Assembly: GCF_002775205.1 (NCBI RefSeq)
Contig: NC_036457.1
Coordinates: forward strand, 7,704,024 to 7,768,023
Direction: 5' to 3'
DNA from: Xiphophorus maculatus
Taxonomy: Eukaryota > Chordata > Actinopteri > Cyprinodontiformes > Poeciliidae
DNA length: 64,000 nt
Position numbers and translations under genes: made by a program. This document shows, in pieces, positions 36,956 to 48,960 of the stretch. The notes under the pieces were generated by a model. That model was not told where the DNA came from. It saw only the letters and a list, made by a program, of their open reading frames with translations, and ran no database searches. Within the stretch, counting starts at the first letter, position 1. The number at the start of each line of letters is the position of its first letter.

Positions 36956-37839
36956 GCAGATCAGATCCGGCTGGGTGTAGGCAAGGGTGGGCTTTCACAG
37001 GATCTGCGGGTGGATGTGTGGCTGCCCCAGGTGACTCCAGGAAAAACGGTGCAGGTGGAGATCAGAGTCAGCACATGAGAAGTGCAGGCTGCTCTACAAG
37101 TTTTAAAACGGGAACTTCTTGTTTTTTCGCCTCTCATTCAGATGTAATGCATTTCTTGGATCCTCCTCATTAAATTTGTTTAATTGCCTTTGAATAGATC
37201 TTGGATCATTCCAGTAACTTCATCTTTGTAGGGGAGATATTTGTATCCTGGTGCTACACAAATAAAATCGTAAAAAAAAGAAAACAGCCTTCATGAATTA
37301 TACCTTCTAACACTTGAGAGTGGAAATTATTAATCATTTATTACAAAAGCATTGAATCTTTCCATTTTTTTTGGATGCATCAAAAACTTTAATGTATTTT
37401 ATTGGGTTGTATGCAAGTTTATTTTTTATGCAAGTCAAAAACCCAAAAGGTGTGGCATGCGTTTGTTAAAACATCCAGGGGCCGCCACTTTACGACTACC
37501 ATTTGAGGTGCGTTGCTTCCCAAAAGTGTCCACACCGCTGTTAAAATGACAGATTTGGGAGACTTAAACATTCACATTCAAGGCATGATGGATACTGCAA
37601 ATGTTTCTACCTTTAATGGGACACCTTGCACAATTCAACACACAAAAAAACCCTGTAAAATAGAGAGTTCAAAAAGTGCAATAACCTGGTTGCATGATTC
37701 ATCGTTCAGACATTAGCTAAGCCTTTCCAAAATTCTACCTTTTTTTGGTGAAATCATTCTTTGGTTATTGTAGATGTACTTGAACTCACTGGGACACTGT
37801 TTGTATGAAGTCATTTAGGTGATATTGTGTGCTGTTTTT

Positions 37840-37990
37840 GTGACTAAAAGTACATTTTGACTTTGTGAGCTACAACCTCTATTTTGGTATCATAAGACCA
37901 TAACAGTTTTCCAAAAAACCTTTGGGAGATTTTAGTCAAGTCTGGATGTTTTCTTAGGAAAAAATGCTTTTGTCTTGCAGTTGCAAAAAA
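37840..37990 (-). mobile_element. Tc1-like transposon remnant between mia3 and taf1a
   Basis: 'ctattttggtatcataagaccataacagttttcc' and 'tagtcaagtctggatgttttcttaggaaaaaatgcttttgtcttgca' resemble the antisense of a Tc1-family transposase region. No open frame remains. Confidence 0.45.
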
Positions 37991-38090
37991 ACTTATACAA
38001 ACAAGGCTAAAGTCAGAGTGAAATCAATATCCAAAGGCAGGAGCAAGATGTAACCTGATATCCAGGAAGCTAAACCAAAAAAAATCTGGC

Positions 38091-38556
38091 TAAGTTACAA
38101 CTAAAACAAACAATATTGAATAAAAGCTGGATAATCTTATCTTACCACAGAAAAAGTAAAACAAAATTAGAAAATATGGGGGAAAAAATAAGAGCTAGAC
38201 GATTCATAAAGGAGTATGTTATTGTAAAATCAAACGCTACCCTTAACACCACCTCTTCCGGGTCATTGAGGAGCCAATAGAAGTACAGATTTTGATTTTA
38301 CTTCCTTGGCTACCCTGGAAGTGAAGTTGTTTAAGTTACAACTAAAACAACCAATATTGAATGAAAGCTGAATAATCTTATCTTACCACAGAAAAAGCAA
38401 AAATAAAACAAAGTTAGAAAATATTTGGGGAAAAAAATAAGAGCTAGACGATTCATAAGGGAGTAAAATCAAACGCTACCCTTAACCTCTTCCGGGTTAT
38501 TGAGGAGCCAATAGAAGTACAGATTTTTATTTTACTTCCTTGCCCAACCTGGAAGC
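38091..38556 (+). repeat. Tandem duplication of about 240 bp at the likely taf1a promoter
   Basis: Copy 1 (38091-38322) and copy 2 (38332-38556) match along their whole length. Copy 2 has a few small gaps (for example loss of about 11 bases after GGGAGTA) and scattered changes. Each copy carries CCAAT (38274-38278; 38508-38512) and, about 17 bases upstream, an ETS-like CTTCCGGGT. Copy 2 ends next to the inferred noncoding first exon of taf1a. The duplication is seen; the promoter role is inferred. Confidence 0.85.
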
Positions 38557-38733
38557 ATGGCAGCTACAAAACAACAGTTAATTTAAGTTTTTTTTTTAAA
38601 AATTCATTTTAGTAAAGTAAGACCGATTAGCCTCTTAGAATTAGGCGATAAATTAACGATGTAAAATGCTAATAGCATAAGCTAACGAATTAGCTATTCT
38701 CTGGAATATTCAAACATGAATTAATTCTAAAAG
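38557..38733 (+). other. taf1a: Inferred noncoding first exon of taf1a
   Basis: The stretch ends in AAAAG followed by GTAAGTG, a strong donor, and can join the acceptor CAG at 39720-39722. Joined this way, an in-frame TAA directly precedes the join, so the Met at 39744 is the first usable start. Two short upstream reading frames are present (ATG at about 38556, nine codons; and an ATG-AAT-TAA at about 38716). The 5' limit is a guess. Confidence 0.5.
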
Positions 38734-39743
38734 GTAAGTGTGATCAAACTTTGTGTTTCATGAACTTGGCTGTCTATTTCTCTGTTAAATTATATTACTG
38801 ATGTAGGAAGGTTACTACCAATTCGTCAAGAATATGTGAAAGATTTACTAAAACAGCTAAATGGAACTCCTGAGTTAGCATCTCATTAGCATCTCTCTGC
38901 ACTTCAGTTCGTTTATTTTTTAAAACAAACTATTGAGCACTTGTAGAAACAAAACAAAAGCACAATTTTTGAGAGATGTTCGAAACAAAAACAAAAAACC
39001 TACACATGTTTAATGATTTAAAAGATTATAGTATGTTTTAGATCAGACTACATCAGTCATAAACAAAAATAAATCTACCTGAAATTTTCTCAAAAATTTG
39101 ATAAATTAGAGAATAAATACAAGCCAATTTCTACAACGTCTTTAAGTAAAAGGGTGCTTTGCAGCCTTTAAAGGACGGATCCACCTAAAAGAATCGTGAT
39201 TGGGTCAGTGTGATTGGTCTATAAAAATGCATGTTGTCTGAAATGTTGGAAGAGGTTAGAAAAACATCATTGTGACAGGAATTACATTCAGGTTTTGGCA
39301 AGTACATAGTCCACTTAAATAAGTAAAAAAGGTTTTTATATTTTATACAGTGCTCACTAAAACATTGAACAACTATACATGAAATGGAACGTGTAAAAGT
39401 ACGCATAAGAAAGCAGCAAGACCGAAGCCTTAAAAGAATAAAAAGCAAGAGTTATCCTTCAGTTTACCAATCAGTATAGCCAATCAGATGATCAGGACCT
39501 TTTTTTTTGTCCCTTTATGTCAGTGTAAGAATATTTTTACAATATTTTGAGTACATTATTTAAACAGTATTCACACATTTTCTTGGTGGTAAAATAGCTT
39601 TTGTTCGATATTAATAGAAGTTTCTTAAGTCGTCTTGTTCACTTGGAAATTTGTGGTGATAGAAAGAAACACTTCTAGTAAAAGGTATCTTGGTTCACAT
39701 ATATACCCATCTTACGTTTCAGAGTGTCCCTGGTGAGCTGATT

Positions 39744-42700
39744 ATGGAAGCCTTAGACGAATATTTGGGCCCTCCTGTTGTCCTGGAGGATGAAAGCGAC
39801 TCCTCAGACTGCAGCTCCAGAAAAAGACACAAATCAAAACTCCCACTGGCCAAATCTATGTGTGTAGGTGAGAAATTTAGCATCCAGTTTAGCATGCTAC
39901 ATAATTTCCAGTGTGCATAATGTTTCATATCCAAGAGTCAAAATTAGCAACAGATGCATAACAATGAAATACAATATCAAAAAGTCAGATTGTTTTGGTA
40001 ATTTAGGTAGAACACTGATAGACTCATATAGATGAGTGATGTTTATTTCTGTACATTTTAATGATTAGGACTTACTTACAAATATACTTAAATGTAGAAT
40101 TGTAAAATTCTAGGCTAGGGTTGCACAATATATTGCAAATTTATTTATCACTGTACACAGTATGCATATTGTAAAAAGAACTGCTTGCACAGATATAGGT
40201 ATTGGTTAACTATTTAGGTAAAATGCTTCCAGCCTCTATGTTTCTGAAATAAATTTTGGTGACACTTCCTTTTGTTAAGAGACATTATAAGGAGGTAAAA
40301 TCATTAGGAAATAACTAACTTATTTCATCACCGTCAGATCTTGGCAAGAAAGCATTTTTTTTCAATAAAACATTTAATAAATTTTTTTTTCCCATGGCTG
40401 GTTAGACTGCTAATTATCTGAAACAAAAGTTATTGCTAAAGAGTGTTCAGAGAAAAACAAATACCGGTACATAAATTATAATGATGTCTGAAATTAATTT
40501 ATATAATTCTTTGTAAAAATAATATTTTTAGCTGCTAATATCAGAAAAAAAGTTCTGGCAGTAGTGCATACCTTGATTTGTGTCCTTCCTGAAATTCTCA
40601 GAGGCACGCGTTGAAAGTGGCTTTCACAAGACGTGCAGGATTTGTCTTGAGCACGTCCGAGAAGCAATGCTGCACCACAGATGGCAGGAGGCTGCAGAGT
40701 ACATGGCCAGTTACACCCAGATATTAGAGGACAGAAATAAAATCAAGGCACAGCCACATAAAGAGGTAGGTTGGTTGGTTTTTAATTATTCCAACATTTT
40801 AAAGATCTTCTTCATGCAAGTTTTACTTCTGTTTGGGATTTGTATTGATTCCTTTCACACTGTGTTGCAGCTTGTTTGGAGAATCAGCACCGAGATCCTT
40901 CACCATCTCCCCAACGCAACAGTGAAAGACTACAACATCATATATGAACAAATGAAACACTCAGGAGTTAAACATTATCTGATGGTGTGTGTGCTAGCAA
41001 ACCTCAGTGCAGACTTTTCATTTTGTGCTGCGGTTTTATGACTTATTTATGTATTTGTTGTATTAGATTTGCCTGGAACATTCTTTCCACCTGATGCTCC
41101 ACGGCGACATCCAAGCTGCAAAGCGTCAGCTCTCCATCGCTGAGAGCTGGAGGCACGGGAAAGAGTCGGTTTCTCAGCTTCCTCGCATTAAACTGATCCA
41201 GGCCTACAGGAGTTTGCTGGATTACATAATGTGGTGTGACAAAAAGTCAACGCTCTCCATAAACAGTAAGGCCACACTTGACCTCACACCATTAAAGCAT
41301 CCATTATTAATCAGATTCCTCTCAGAGACTTTTCCAAGTCTTTATGTAGTGTTACACTGCCCCCTAAGGGGCAAACAGAAATACTGCATGTCTATGGGAG
41401 ACCTAACTTTGGAAAAACTATTTATGTGGCAACTTCATTTATTTCCTAATGTATGTTTTTTAGACTCTTTTGAATCAGACAACCAAGGAATGCACACCTT
41501 CTTCAGACTTGCCGCTACGAATCTTCAAGACATTTTGAAAAATCCAGGAGTTTGGGATCCCTTCATTCTTTGTTATGTTGAGGTCAGCACTGATTCAAAC
41601 ACTCTGAAAGGAAGGAGAAGGCATGTGTTTGGAAATATGGACATTTTCTGAAGGCATATCATATATTGTTAAACCAATAATCCTTTTTTTTTAGTTTCAT
41701 GTAAAATCTTCCATCTTTATTTAGTTTAATCATGGTATGCTATGCCTATATGCAGTGAAATAATGCAATGCACAAAATATCTGATTAGTTAGGACTCAAA
41801 TCCATTTATCTTTTAAATGGAGGCATATATATCTTGTTTCTTTAGGTGTGTACACAACTTTTTAAACATATTTTAGAATATGCTCAGTGTTAATCAGTAT
41901 AAAGAAACGTAGCAGCCTCCTATCTTTTACATTCCCAGATGCTGGAGTATTATGGAGACAACGAAGAGGCTCAGAAAGTCCTGAACGACTACGCGTACGA
42001 CAACAGCTTTCCCCCAAATCCCAACGCGCATGTCTACTTGTACCAGTTCTTAAAGCGACACGATGCTCCTGACAAAAAGCTGATGAAAGTGTTGAAGGTA
42101 TAATGCATCGTTAAATAATAACAATATTCTCCATATAATTTTTTCCCCTCTGTTTAATAAGAACAAAAACAATTGAATATTTTTGTATTTTATTGTAGCA
42201 CCTGCATCTGTTAGTGCCAAGCCATGAACTGATGTTGGCCTACAGTTGCCTCTTGCTTCAGTCAGGTAAAAGCAGATTGTTTTTCCAATAAATGTGGAAT
42301 AAATAACAAAACGGATGAAATCACTGAAATATCTGTCATCTTTCAATGACTTCTTTCAAAATTTGTCTGCTTAAGTATAAAGTCATGTCCTTGTTTTTGT
42401 GTTTTCTATTTTTTAAAGAGAAACAAAGTCATACCCAGAAGGCTTTAGGAGTCCTCCTTGAGATGCTCGACTTCCAATGCTGGAGGAGCAACCTGGACGT
42501 TTGGAAGTGTTTACATGCCGTCATTCACCAACTGCTGCAACAGTACGCACACATCCTTGGACGGAAATTAGATTTCTAATTAGAAATTTCCTACACTGCA
42601 CCTGATTTACTTGTGTTAAATAACACCAGGGAAGAATGGGCGACTTCAGTCCAGGGGCAGATGGCTTTAAGGAACGACTGGTGGCCCGCTCTGCATTTCA

Positions 42701-43525
42701 CGAGCTTCCATGCAAAGAAAGACTTGGAGGAGAACAGCGAGCTTTTCAAGGTGAAGGCATCACTGGCAGAAATCCTCTGTCCAGGTTAGTGGGTCACTGT
42801 TTCAAGTTTACTTTACTTGTTCTGACACTTTTTTTATAGTTGTTAAAACACCTGGAACATTTATTTATTATAAACCTTATATAAGAGCTAGTCTACTTAA
42901 TATATAACTTATTTGTTGGTTCTTTAGAACATGTTTTTAATTACACATTTCTGGTAATTAGTGAGTTGGTAAGTAATATATTTCAATAAATTGAGATTAG
43001 ATAAGTGTTCACTTCTTCCTACACCTTTTCAAACAGAGAAATAGTGGGAAGGTAATTATTTTGTTCTTGGTTACGTATGCATATGTTTTCTCTTGTCCTA
43101 CTAGTTTTCTTTGTTTTTAAAATCTGTTTGAAATAAACAAATAAATAAACACTTAAATTTACTTGAAAAGAAAACCTTAAAGTGTGAAATTTACTTTTAT
43201 TCATTTTCTAATTCTGATAAAGTATAGAAAAAAAGAAGACTTATCTACTTTAGCGTTTATCTATTTGTCAATGTAGCTTTTTTTTTTACACCGATTTATG
43301 TTAAATGTACATGCTTTGTCTTTTAATTTGCCACCACTTGTTTTACCCATCATTACTGATTGAATTCAGAGTTTGGAAAATGAGGGAAGTATATAATAAA
43401 AATATTTCAGAATGCAGTGAATGTATTACATGTAATCTAAATCTGCTTTTCATTGGTTTGTTGTTTCTCTTCCCGTAGGTCGACCTTTGCGGTACACTGC
43501 TGAGACACAGATGCTGACCAGTTAA
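39744..43525 (+). CDS. taf1a: TATA box-binding protein-associated factor, RNA polymerase I, subunit A
   Basis: Ten coding exons: 39744-39867, 40602-40765, 40871-40984, 41067-41265, 41464-41582, 41939-42097, 42199-42265, 42419-42542, 42630-42784, 43479-43525. They total 1272 bases (423 residues; human is 450) and are in phase throughout. TAF1A (TAFI48) is part of the SL1/TIF-IB complex that brings RNA polymerase I to rDNA promoters in the nucleolus. Family stretches seen: [77 protein letters not shown] and [12 protein letters not shown], in that order. These form mostly helical repeat structure. The N-terminus is acidic and serine-rich with a basic RKRHKSK patch. The last exon is tiny (15 codons), and the C-terminus is shorter than and unlike the human KGCRYF tail. 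It is head to head with mia3, as in human. Confidence 0.93.
40100..40290. repeat. Possible MITE-like repeat in taf1a intron
   Basis: 'ctagggttgcacaatatattgcaaat' resembles the outer end of a common fish MITE. The other end was not found. Confidence 0.25.
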
Positions 43526-43580
43526 ATGATTTTGTGCAGCTACAGTATGTCTTGTTCCCTGAATTTTTAAAAAATCTTGC

Positions 43581-43586
43581 AATAAA
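43581..43586 (+). terminator. taf1a poly(A) signal
   Basis: AATAAA lies 56 bases past the stop codon and is followed by a GT/T-rich stretch (TGTGGAGCTGTTGTTCTGTT), a good downstream element. The 3' UTR is therefore very short. Confidence 0.75.
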
Positions 43587-44862
43587 TTGGAATATCCACT
43601 ATGTGGAGCTGTTGTTCTGTTTTTCTGTATTAGAATTTTAAAATTTTGTTTCAACAGAGAGAAGCTCTAAAAGTGAGCGTTTACATGATCTTTTTTCCAG
43701 CTTTTATGTTAATGTGTGTCTGACTTAGAGTGAGGCTTTAATGGCAATACTTAACTCCCATGTCACACAGAAACAGCAGTTTTTACCCTGTAATATTTAT
43801 TTTTTTTAGCAACATGATATACATGTAGCTGCACATGTGGCAGGTGGTTGAAGTTTTCTAATAAACTAATTAATTGTCATGACAAATTGTCAGCATGCCT
43901 ACTTTAAAATTCTCCGCATTTTCTGTGCTAAACTCGAGAAATAAATACATTACAATTTCACCAATCTGATGTCTGAAACAATATATTTTTTGAGTGCACA
44001 TGATCCTCGCTTTCAGATTCCATTCTTTCCTCACTTGCATCCATGAAAAGAAGGTTTTATTCAGCAGTATGCCTGTGTTTATATTAATAATAAGAGCAAG
44101 TGTTTTTAATGATTCTGTGTTGGTTCCCTGCAACTTTAGTGAAGCAGCAGCTCAGTCAGGCGTGTTCAATGTGTTGCAGTTGTTACATAAACCGAAGCCC
44201 AAAGCGTTTGCCCGACAACAGGAGCAGCTGGAAGAGGCATCTGGGAATACACGACACATGTTTAATCATTCACAACTCTGGGACCAACGAGGATGGTTTA
44301 ATCAAGAGCAGAGTTCTGGATTCTGTTCCAGATTTTCCACTTTTAGAGTTAATTTTGTTCACAGCAGCCTAGAGTAATGAAGTGTTTCTCGTGTAGGGTT
44401 CTCCTCGCATGCTATCTTATTTAAAGCATCTTGGGGTTTTGATTTCTTCAAGATCGCAACAGTTTGATTAACTGTCTGCCTTTAGAGGTTGATGCAACCC
44501 TCATGCAGCTTGGGACCACTGAGAGTTGAAAACAATAGTACATGTACTCGATGGCCCTTGTTGCTTCCAGAAGCAGCTGCTTGTGTCTGGTGGGTTGTTT
44601 TGGATCCTAAAACAGCGCTAATAATGTGTGTTGATTTGCGATTTCAAACACTAATGCGTTGCTACTATTTAGTGAATAATATTGTGGCAGAAAACAAAGA
44701 TTAAAGCTGACTTTTAAGGCAGATATGCAAAGGACATTTTGCTTAAGCAAGTTAGCGAATTCAATGCAAAATGTCTCCTAAACATGCAGCATAGTCAGTT
44801 CTGCTGACATGTTGCATCACAGGAATGCAGCTGGCGAAGTACTTGCTTTCTGACTAGTAATA

Positions 44863-44895
44863 TAATCTAGAGTACGTCATTTGTACTCTAGATTA
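44863..44895. repeat. Perfect 13-base inverted repeat
   Basis: TAATCTAGAGTAC and its exact complement GTACTCTAGATTA are separated by seven bases. It lies just upstream of a Tc1-like remnant (44930). Confidence 0.8.
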
Positions 44896-44929
44896 AATGT
44901 ATCGATATAGGTGTTGTAGAAGTCAAGGC

Positions 44930-45035
44930 ACCTTATCTCGTGGTGAGACGTGGTGGTTGTAGCAGTATTATTCTGTGGGGATACTTTTTGAAACATGACA
45001 AGGAAGCTGGTCAAGGTTTATGGGAGCATCTAGTC
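44930..45035 (+). mobile_element. Tc1-like transposase fragment
   Basis: 'gacgtggtggttgtagcagtattattctgtggggatactttttgaaa' is a decayed HGGGSIMLWGCF region, followed by 'aggaagctggtcaaggtttatggga', as expected in Tc1-like elements. About 100 bases are recognisable. Confidence 0.55.
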
Positions 45036-45526
45036 ATCCATCCATTTTTAATAATTACATTTAATTCCTGTTAAATTCTAATTGAAATTAGTTTTTGCTT
45101 TGTTTTGAAAAGAGGTTGTGCGCTCTAATTGATCAGGTTTAGTGTCCTGATCAGGCGTTTGCTTACTTTTTTCAGAATGAAACCTCAACATAGTTTTTGA
45201 GAAGTTTCTCTGGACACAATAAAAATGTTCTGACCTCGTACACGGCATTGCAGCACAAATAAAATGTATTGTAATTGTTGTAGGGAGCCAGACGACCTTT
45301 TGGGAAAGTTTTGTCATTAGACATCAGACTGTAAACATCTCTTTCCTCACATCTGTGACCCGATAAACAATCACAGGAAATTATTTTGACTGTTGCTTCG
45401 GTTCTTTAACTGCACCCTGTGGGGCAGAGAAGGATTACTGAAGGATCTTTTTGGCATTGTGACCTCAAGCCTGTTATTCTCATTAGCCCCTCGTAATGTG
45501 AAGATAAACATCACTGGAAATATACA

Positions 45527-45700
45527 GAGTCCCGTGAAAAGTATTTGCTCCTTTGAATATTTCTTTTAGACGAAGATAATCTAAGTCTAATTCCTCCAAA
45601 TTAAATTAATACTTGATCTCAGCTGTTATTGCCAAGAGCGGCACAAACAGTAATTAGGTTTAAAGGGAAAGTTGCTTCTTCACATTGGGTCATGTTGGTT
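45527..45700 (+). mobile_element. Decayed DNA-transposon end
   Basis: Opens ACAGAGTCCCGTGAAAAGTATTTGC, a close relative of the openings at 3764 and 19497. No coding capacity; the right limit is uncertain. Confidence 0.4.
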
Positions 45701-45900
45701 TCTAAAGTAAGAAAATTATCATTTGAGCTTAAAAACATCTGTAAGGAGGCGTAACATCAACACAAAACATTCAAAATAAAACACACATTTATTTTGAACT
45801 AGTAAATCAAGTCAAAAACAAGAAAAAATATTATCATTTGTAGCCCTTTGGACTTTATTTCCATGGAAATATTTTTTAAATGCTTCAAAACCTTCCTTGA

Positions 45901-45914
45901 GTAACCATAGCAAC
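45901..45914. promoter_or_regulatory. RFX/X-box consensus match
   Basis: GTAACCATAGCAAC fits the RFX1 consensus GTNRCCNNRGYAAC at every position. It lies in gene-poor DNA with no nearby promoter, so it may be fortuitous. Confidence 0.35.
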
Positions 45915-46227
45915 TATATTTCTATCCAGTGAAAATAGGCCATTTCTGATTTCTGGTTTTACAAGTTTTACACTGTAGCGGAGGGAGGGACTTCAGTGCT
46001 GCTTCCAGTGAACAAACAGTTAACTGGTTTCACTGGTTTAAGTTTCCAGTTTGTGTGGGATGAAGGAGGAGTTCATGTTAATGTTGATTAGTAATGCGTA
46101 CTCTTTGTAAAATCCATCAAGAAATGTGTCTTAATATGGCCTCGTTAAGACAACTTTAATCAGGCCTTAAAAAGTTTTTACTGTCTTCATTCTGACATCA
46201 CTGTTAACTTACAAGCCCAATATTTGT

Positions 46228-46875
46228 GCCTTGAAAAGTATTCCTGCCACTTGAAATTTTTCACATTTTGTCACGTTACAACTACAAGTTGCAGTATCCT
46301 TTACTGACATTTTATGTGATAACAAAACACAAAGTATGGCATAAACATGGAAGGATAAAAAAAGCTATAGGAAGTCTCATTAAAAGTTTTTACAGACTAA
46401 AAATGTGGAATAAGATGTACTGCCCAAATGAGACCAAATTCAGGAAAAACCTTGAAAAGAAAATCTAGTAAAGACCACAAAAGACTTGAAACTAGGGTTG
46501 CAATTAGATCACAGCAAATTCATATGTTAGGATGTCCTAGTTAAAGCACATACATACAGTATATCAACCTGAAAATGTATGTCATAGAAAAATACTTTGA
46601 CAGATATTTCACACTAACTAGGCTTGAGCTAAATATGCAAAGAAAAATGGAAAATGGTGTCAGATGATGTGCGTGTCTGGTAGAGAACTACCCCAAAAAT
46701 TCTTGACGTATGAAATAATAAATACAACTGCAAATTTAGATTTTCATTTTATGGGCAATTTTGAAAACCAATTATCCTACTTTTTCTATTTATGCACTAC
46801 TTTGTGTTGACTTATGACATAAACTCCTATAAAATACCTTAAATTTGTGGTTTTAAATACAGACAGCACTGTGTG
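46228..46875 (+). mobile_element. Internally deleted Tc1-like element, both ends present
   Basis: Left end: GTGCCTTGAAAAGTATTCCT, then TTCACATTTTGTCACGTTACAA. Right part: 'tatttatgcactactttgtgttgacttatgacataaactcctataaaatacctt', the inverse of the left inner region, ending near 'cagacagcactgtg'. The middle keeps 'gaccacaaaagacttgaaac' from the transposase region. No open frame. Confidence 0.65.
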
Positions 46876-47873
46876 TTTGTGTTATTAGTCATCGTCTCAG
46901 TTTGCAGACGGGCCGCGTTTTTCTGCAAAGAAAAACAAACAGTGTTGCCAAGATTGTTTCGGTTCTGTGCTTGATGTCTTGGGCGATTCTTTCCTTTCTG
47001 CATTGGACAGAAATTGAGTTTTTCTCCTCTTTCAAACCTTCACGCTTGCTCATTTTGTAGAAGGATAGATACGCTGAGCAGCTGGTCCCATGCAGAGTCT
47101 CGCTTGGTTGGTCTGCTGGGCGCCAAGGATTTTTAACCTAAAATCCAGACTTTCCACAGCGAGCGACATTGTGCAACATCTCAGTAACTCTGCACGACAT
47201 TTCTGTGAGTGTGATGGGGGTTCAGAGGGTGAAAAAAAAGAGAGAGAGAAACTGTGATAACTCAGCCATGCAATTTGGACTTAACATACTGATGTGTTCA
47301 CCAGTGCAGCATCCTACGAGCTGGACGAAGATAAGACAGGAGGCTGCAGTTAGAATACGACAACAGATCAAACAAATAAATAAACAGGATTTAAAAAATG
47401 CATGAATGCAAATCCCACAAAAGTCAGCTTTAAGTCTCATTTTTTTCTAAGATGATTTGGGTGCATTCAGACAAACCTATGATGGCCTACTTGTACACCA
47501 GGTTTTCATTTTCTTTCTCTGTTTTTTTTAAATAAATGCTTGCAGCTGTTGAGACAAAAATGCTTGAGGGATGTTCTGTTTTGCTAAACATCATGGAGGC
47601 AAAGAAGAAAAATATATGCATATCCTCTGAAAAATTTCCTCTCCGTTCTGTCTGTGAAGTTGAAAGTGACAACTGCAGTACCTTTGTTCTCAGAGTGCAG
47701 CCGCAAAAATAGCTTTCAATAATATATTAGGAAGAATAATAAAAAAGTGTGTTAGCTGCTTTCTGCTCAGCTGTGTATGTTCCAGGTCCTCTAGCCTTTT
47801 TATTTTTCTGTTTTTTGTACTGTGCGCCAGCTATGAGGAAAAAAAAAAAAAATCAAACTAGTGAACACCAACT

Positions 47874-47911
47874 GATCCTCTTGACTTGCGCTGATCCTCT
47901 TGACTTGCGCT
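47874..47911. repeat. Exact 19-base tandem duplication
   Basis: GATCCTCTTGACTTGCGCT occurs twice, head to tail, with no change. This is a recent replication-slippage type event. Confidence 0.9.
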
Positions 47912-48769
47912 CCACTTATCGAGCATAAAGTAAATTCTTAGCCCTGGAATAAATGGCTTGTTTCTCCACATGCATCATCATCCAATCCTAACCAGACAAT
48001 TACTTACACAGGACACATTCCTTGTATTTTTCTACATGCAAACAGCAATGTAATGACTCAGACATGCAAAGCGCCTTGACCAACAGAGCGTTCACCTGAG
48101 GCGACGGGGGTGGAGATTCAATTTCTTGAGTGCCCCCGTGTGATAAATTGCAATCCAAATGTGACTTTCCTTCAGGCTCTGTGGAGGCCAGCCAAGTGGA
48201 GCACAAGTGGAAAATAAAAGCAGGAGTATTCAGTAGCATGGGGGGGGGATGGAAGGGAAAGAAGAGACGAGTCTTGGGCGGGCATCAATTATTAAGACGT
48301 GGATGACAGTCGTGACAGTACATCTGTATCACATCAGGGAGGAAATGTTTTAACAAAGCCAAGCGCCACGCTGCTGCGAGTATGAGACGAGTGTTTTGAG
48401 TTCTTGCTTCCGTTGTTGTGTTCGGATTGTAATAAAACCACGTGTTGGGTTTCAGGAGAATATTTTCTCATCATGAAAGCTATGAGGAATGGGTTAAAAC
48501 AAGTTGACGTGGAATGCAACTCAATCACGCGAGTTCAAAAACAGGGTTTTTCCAAGTTGATGAAGACCAAAGCTTTGAGGGCGGTTCCAGGAAGTGGGAA
48601 GCAGATGTTAGCAGAAAGTAATCAAAGTAACAAATGAATGAACATGTAGGGAATGATTAAATGGGAATGTCTTCATATGTCTCCGCTCTGAGAACTGGGA
48701 AAACATTTGGGACTTAGACTTTAAAGTTTCATAAGGCCTATGTCTGGAAAGGTTTTCATATCCGTTGAA

Positions 48770-48960
48770 CTTTTTGGGATTTTCACACATTGCAAGCACA
48801 AACTTTAATGTTTCATCTTGAGTTTTTATGTATTAGAATAATACAACGTCCTACAAAGCTGTAAAACAGAAGGAAAATGATAAATAGCTTTCCGAAACAA
48901 GCGTTTACAAATAAAAATCTGAAAATGTACCTATGTATTTTAGCCCCCTTTGCACTGATC
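48770..48960 (+). mobile_element. Tc1-like terminal fragment
   Basis: 'ttttcacacattgcaagcacaaactttaatgtttc' and 'acagaaggaaaatgataaatagctttc' are the inner end region of the same Tc1-like family seen at 46228. Only part of one end survives. Confidence 0.5.

Noticed and set aside
44100-44377. Two overlapping open frames of about 90-127 codons downstream of taf1a
   Set aside because: Neither resembles a known family. The taf1a poly(A) signal lies before them and the region has transposon debris.
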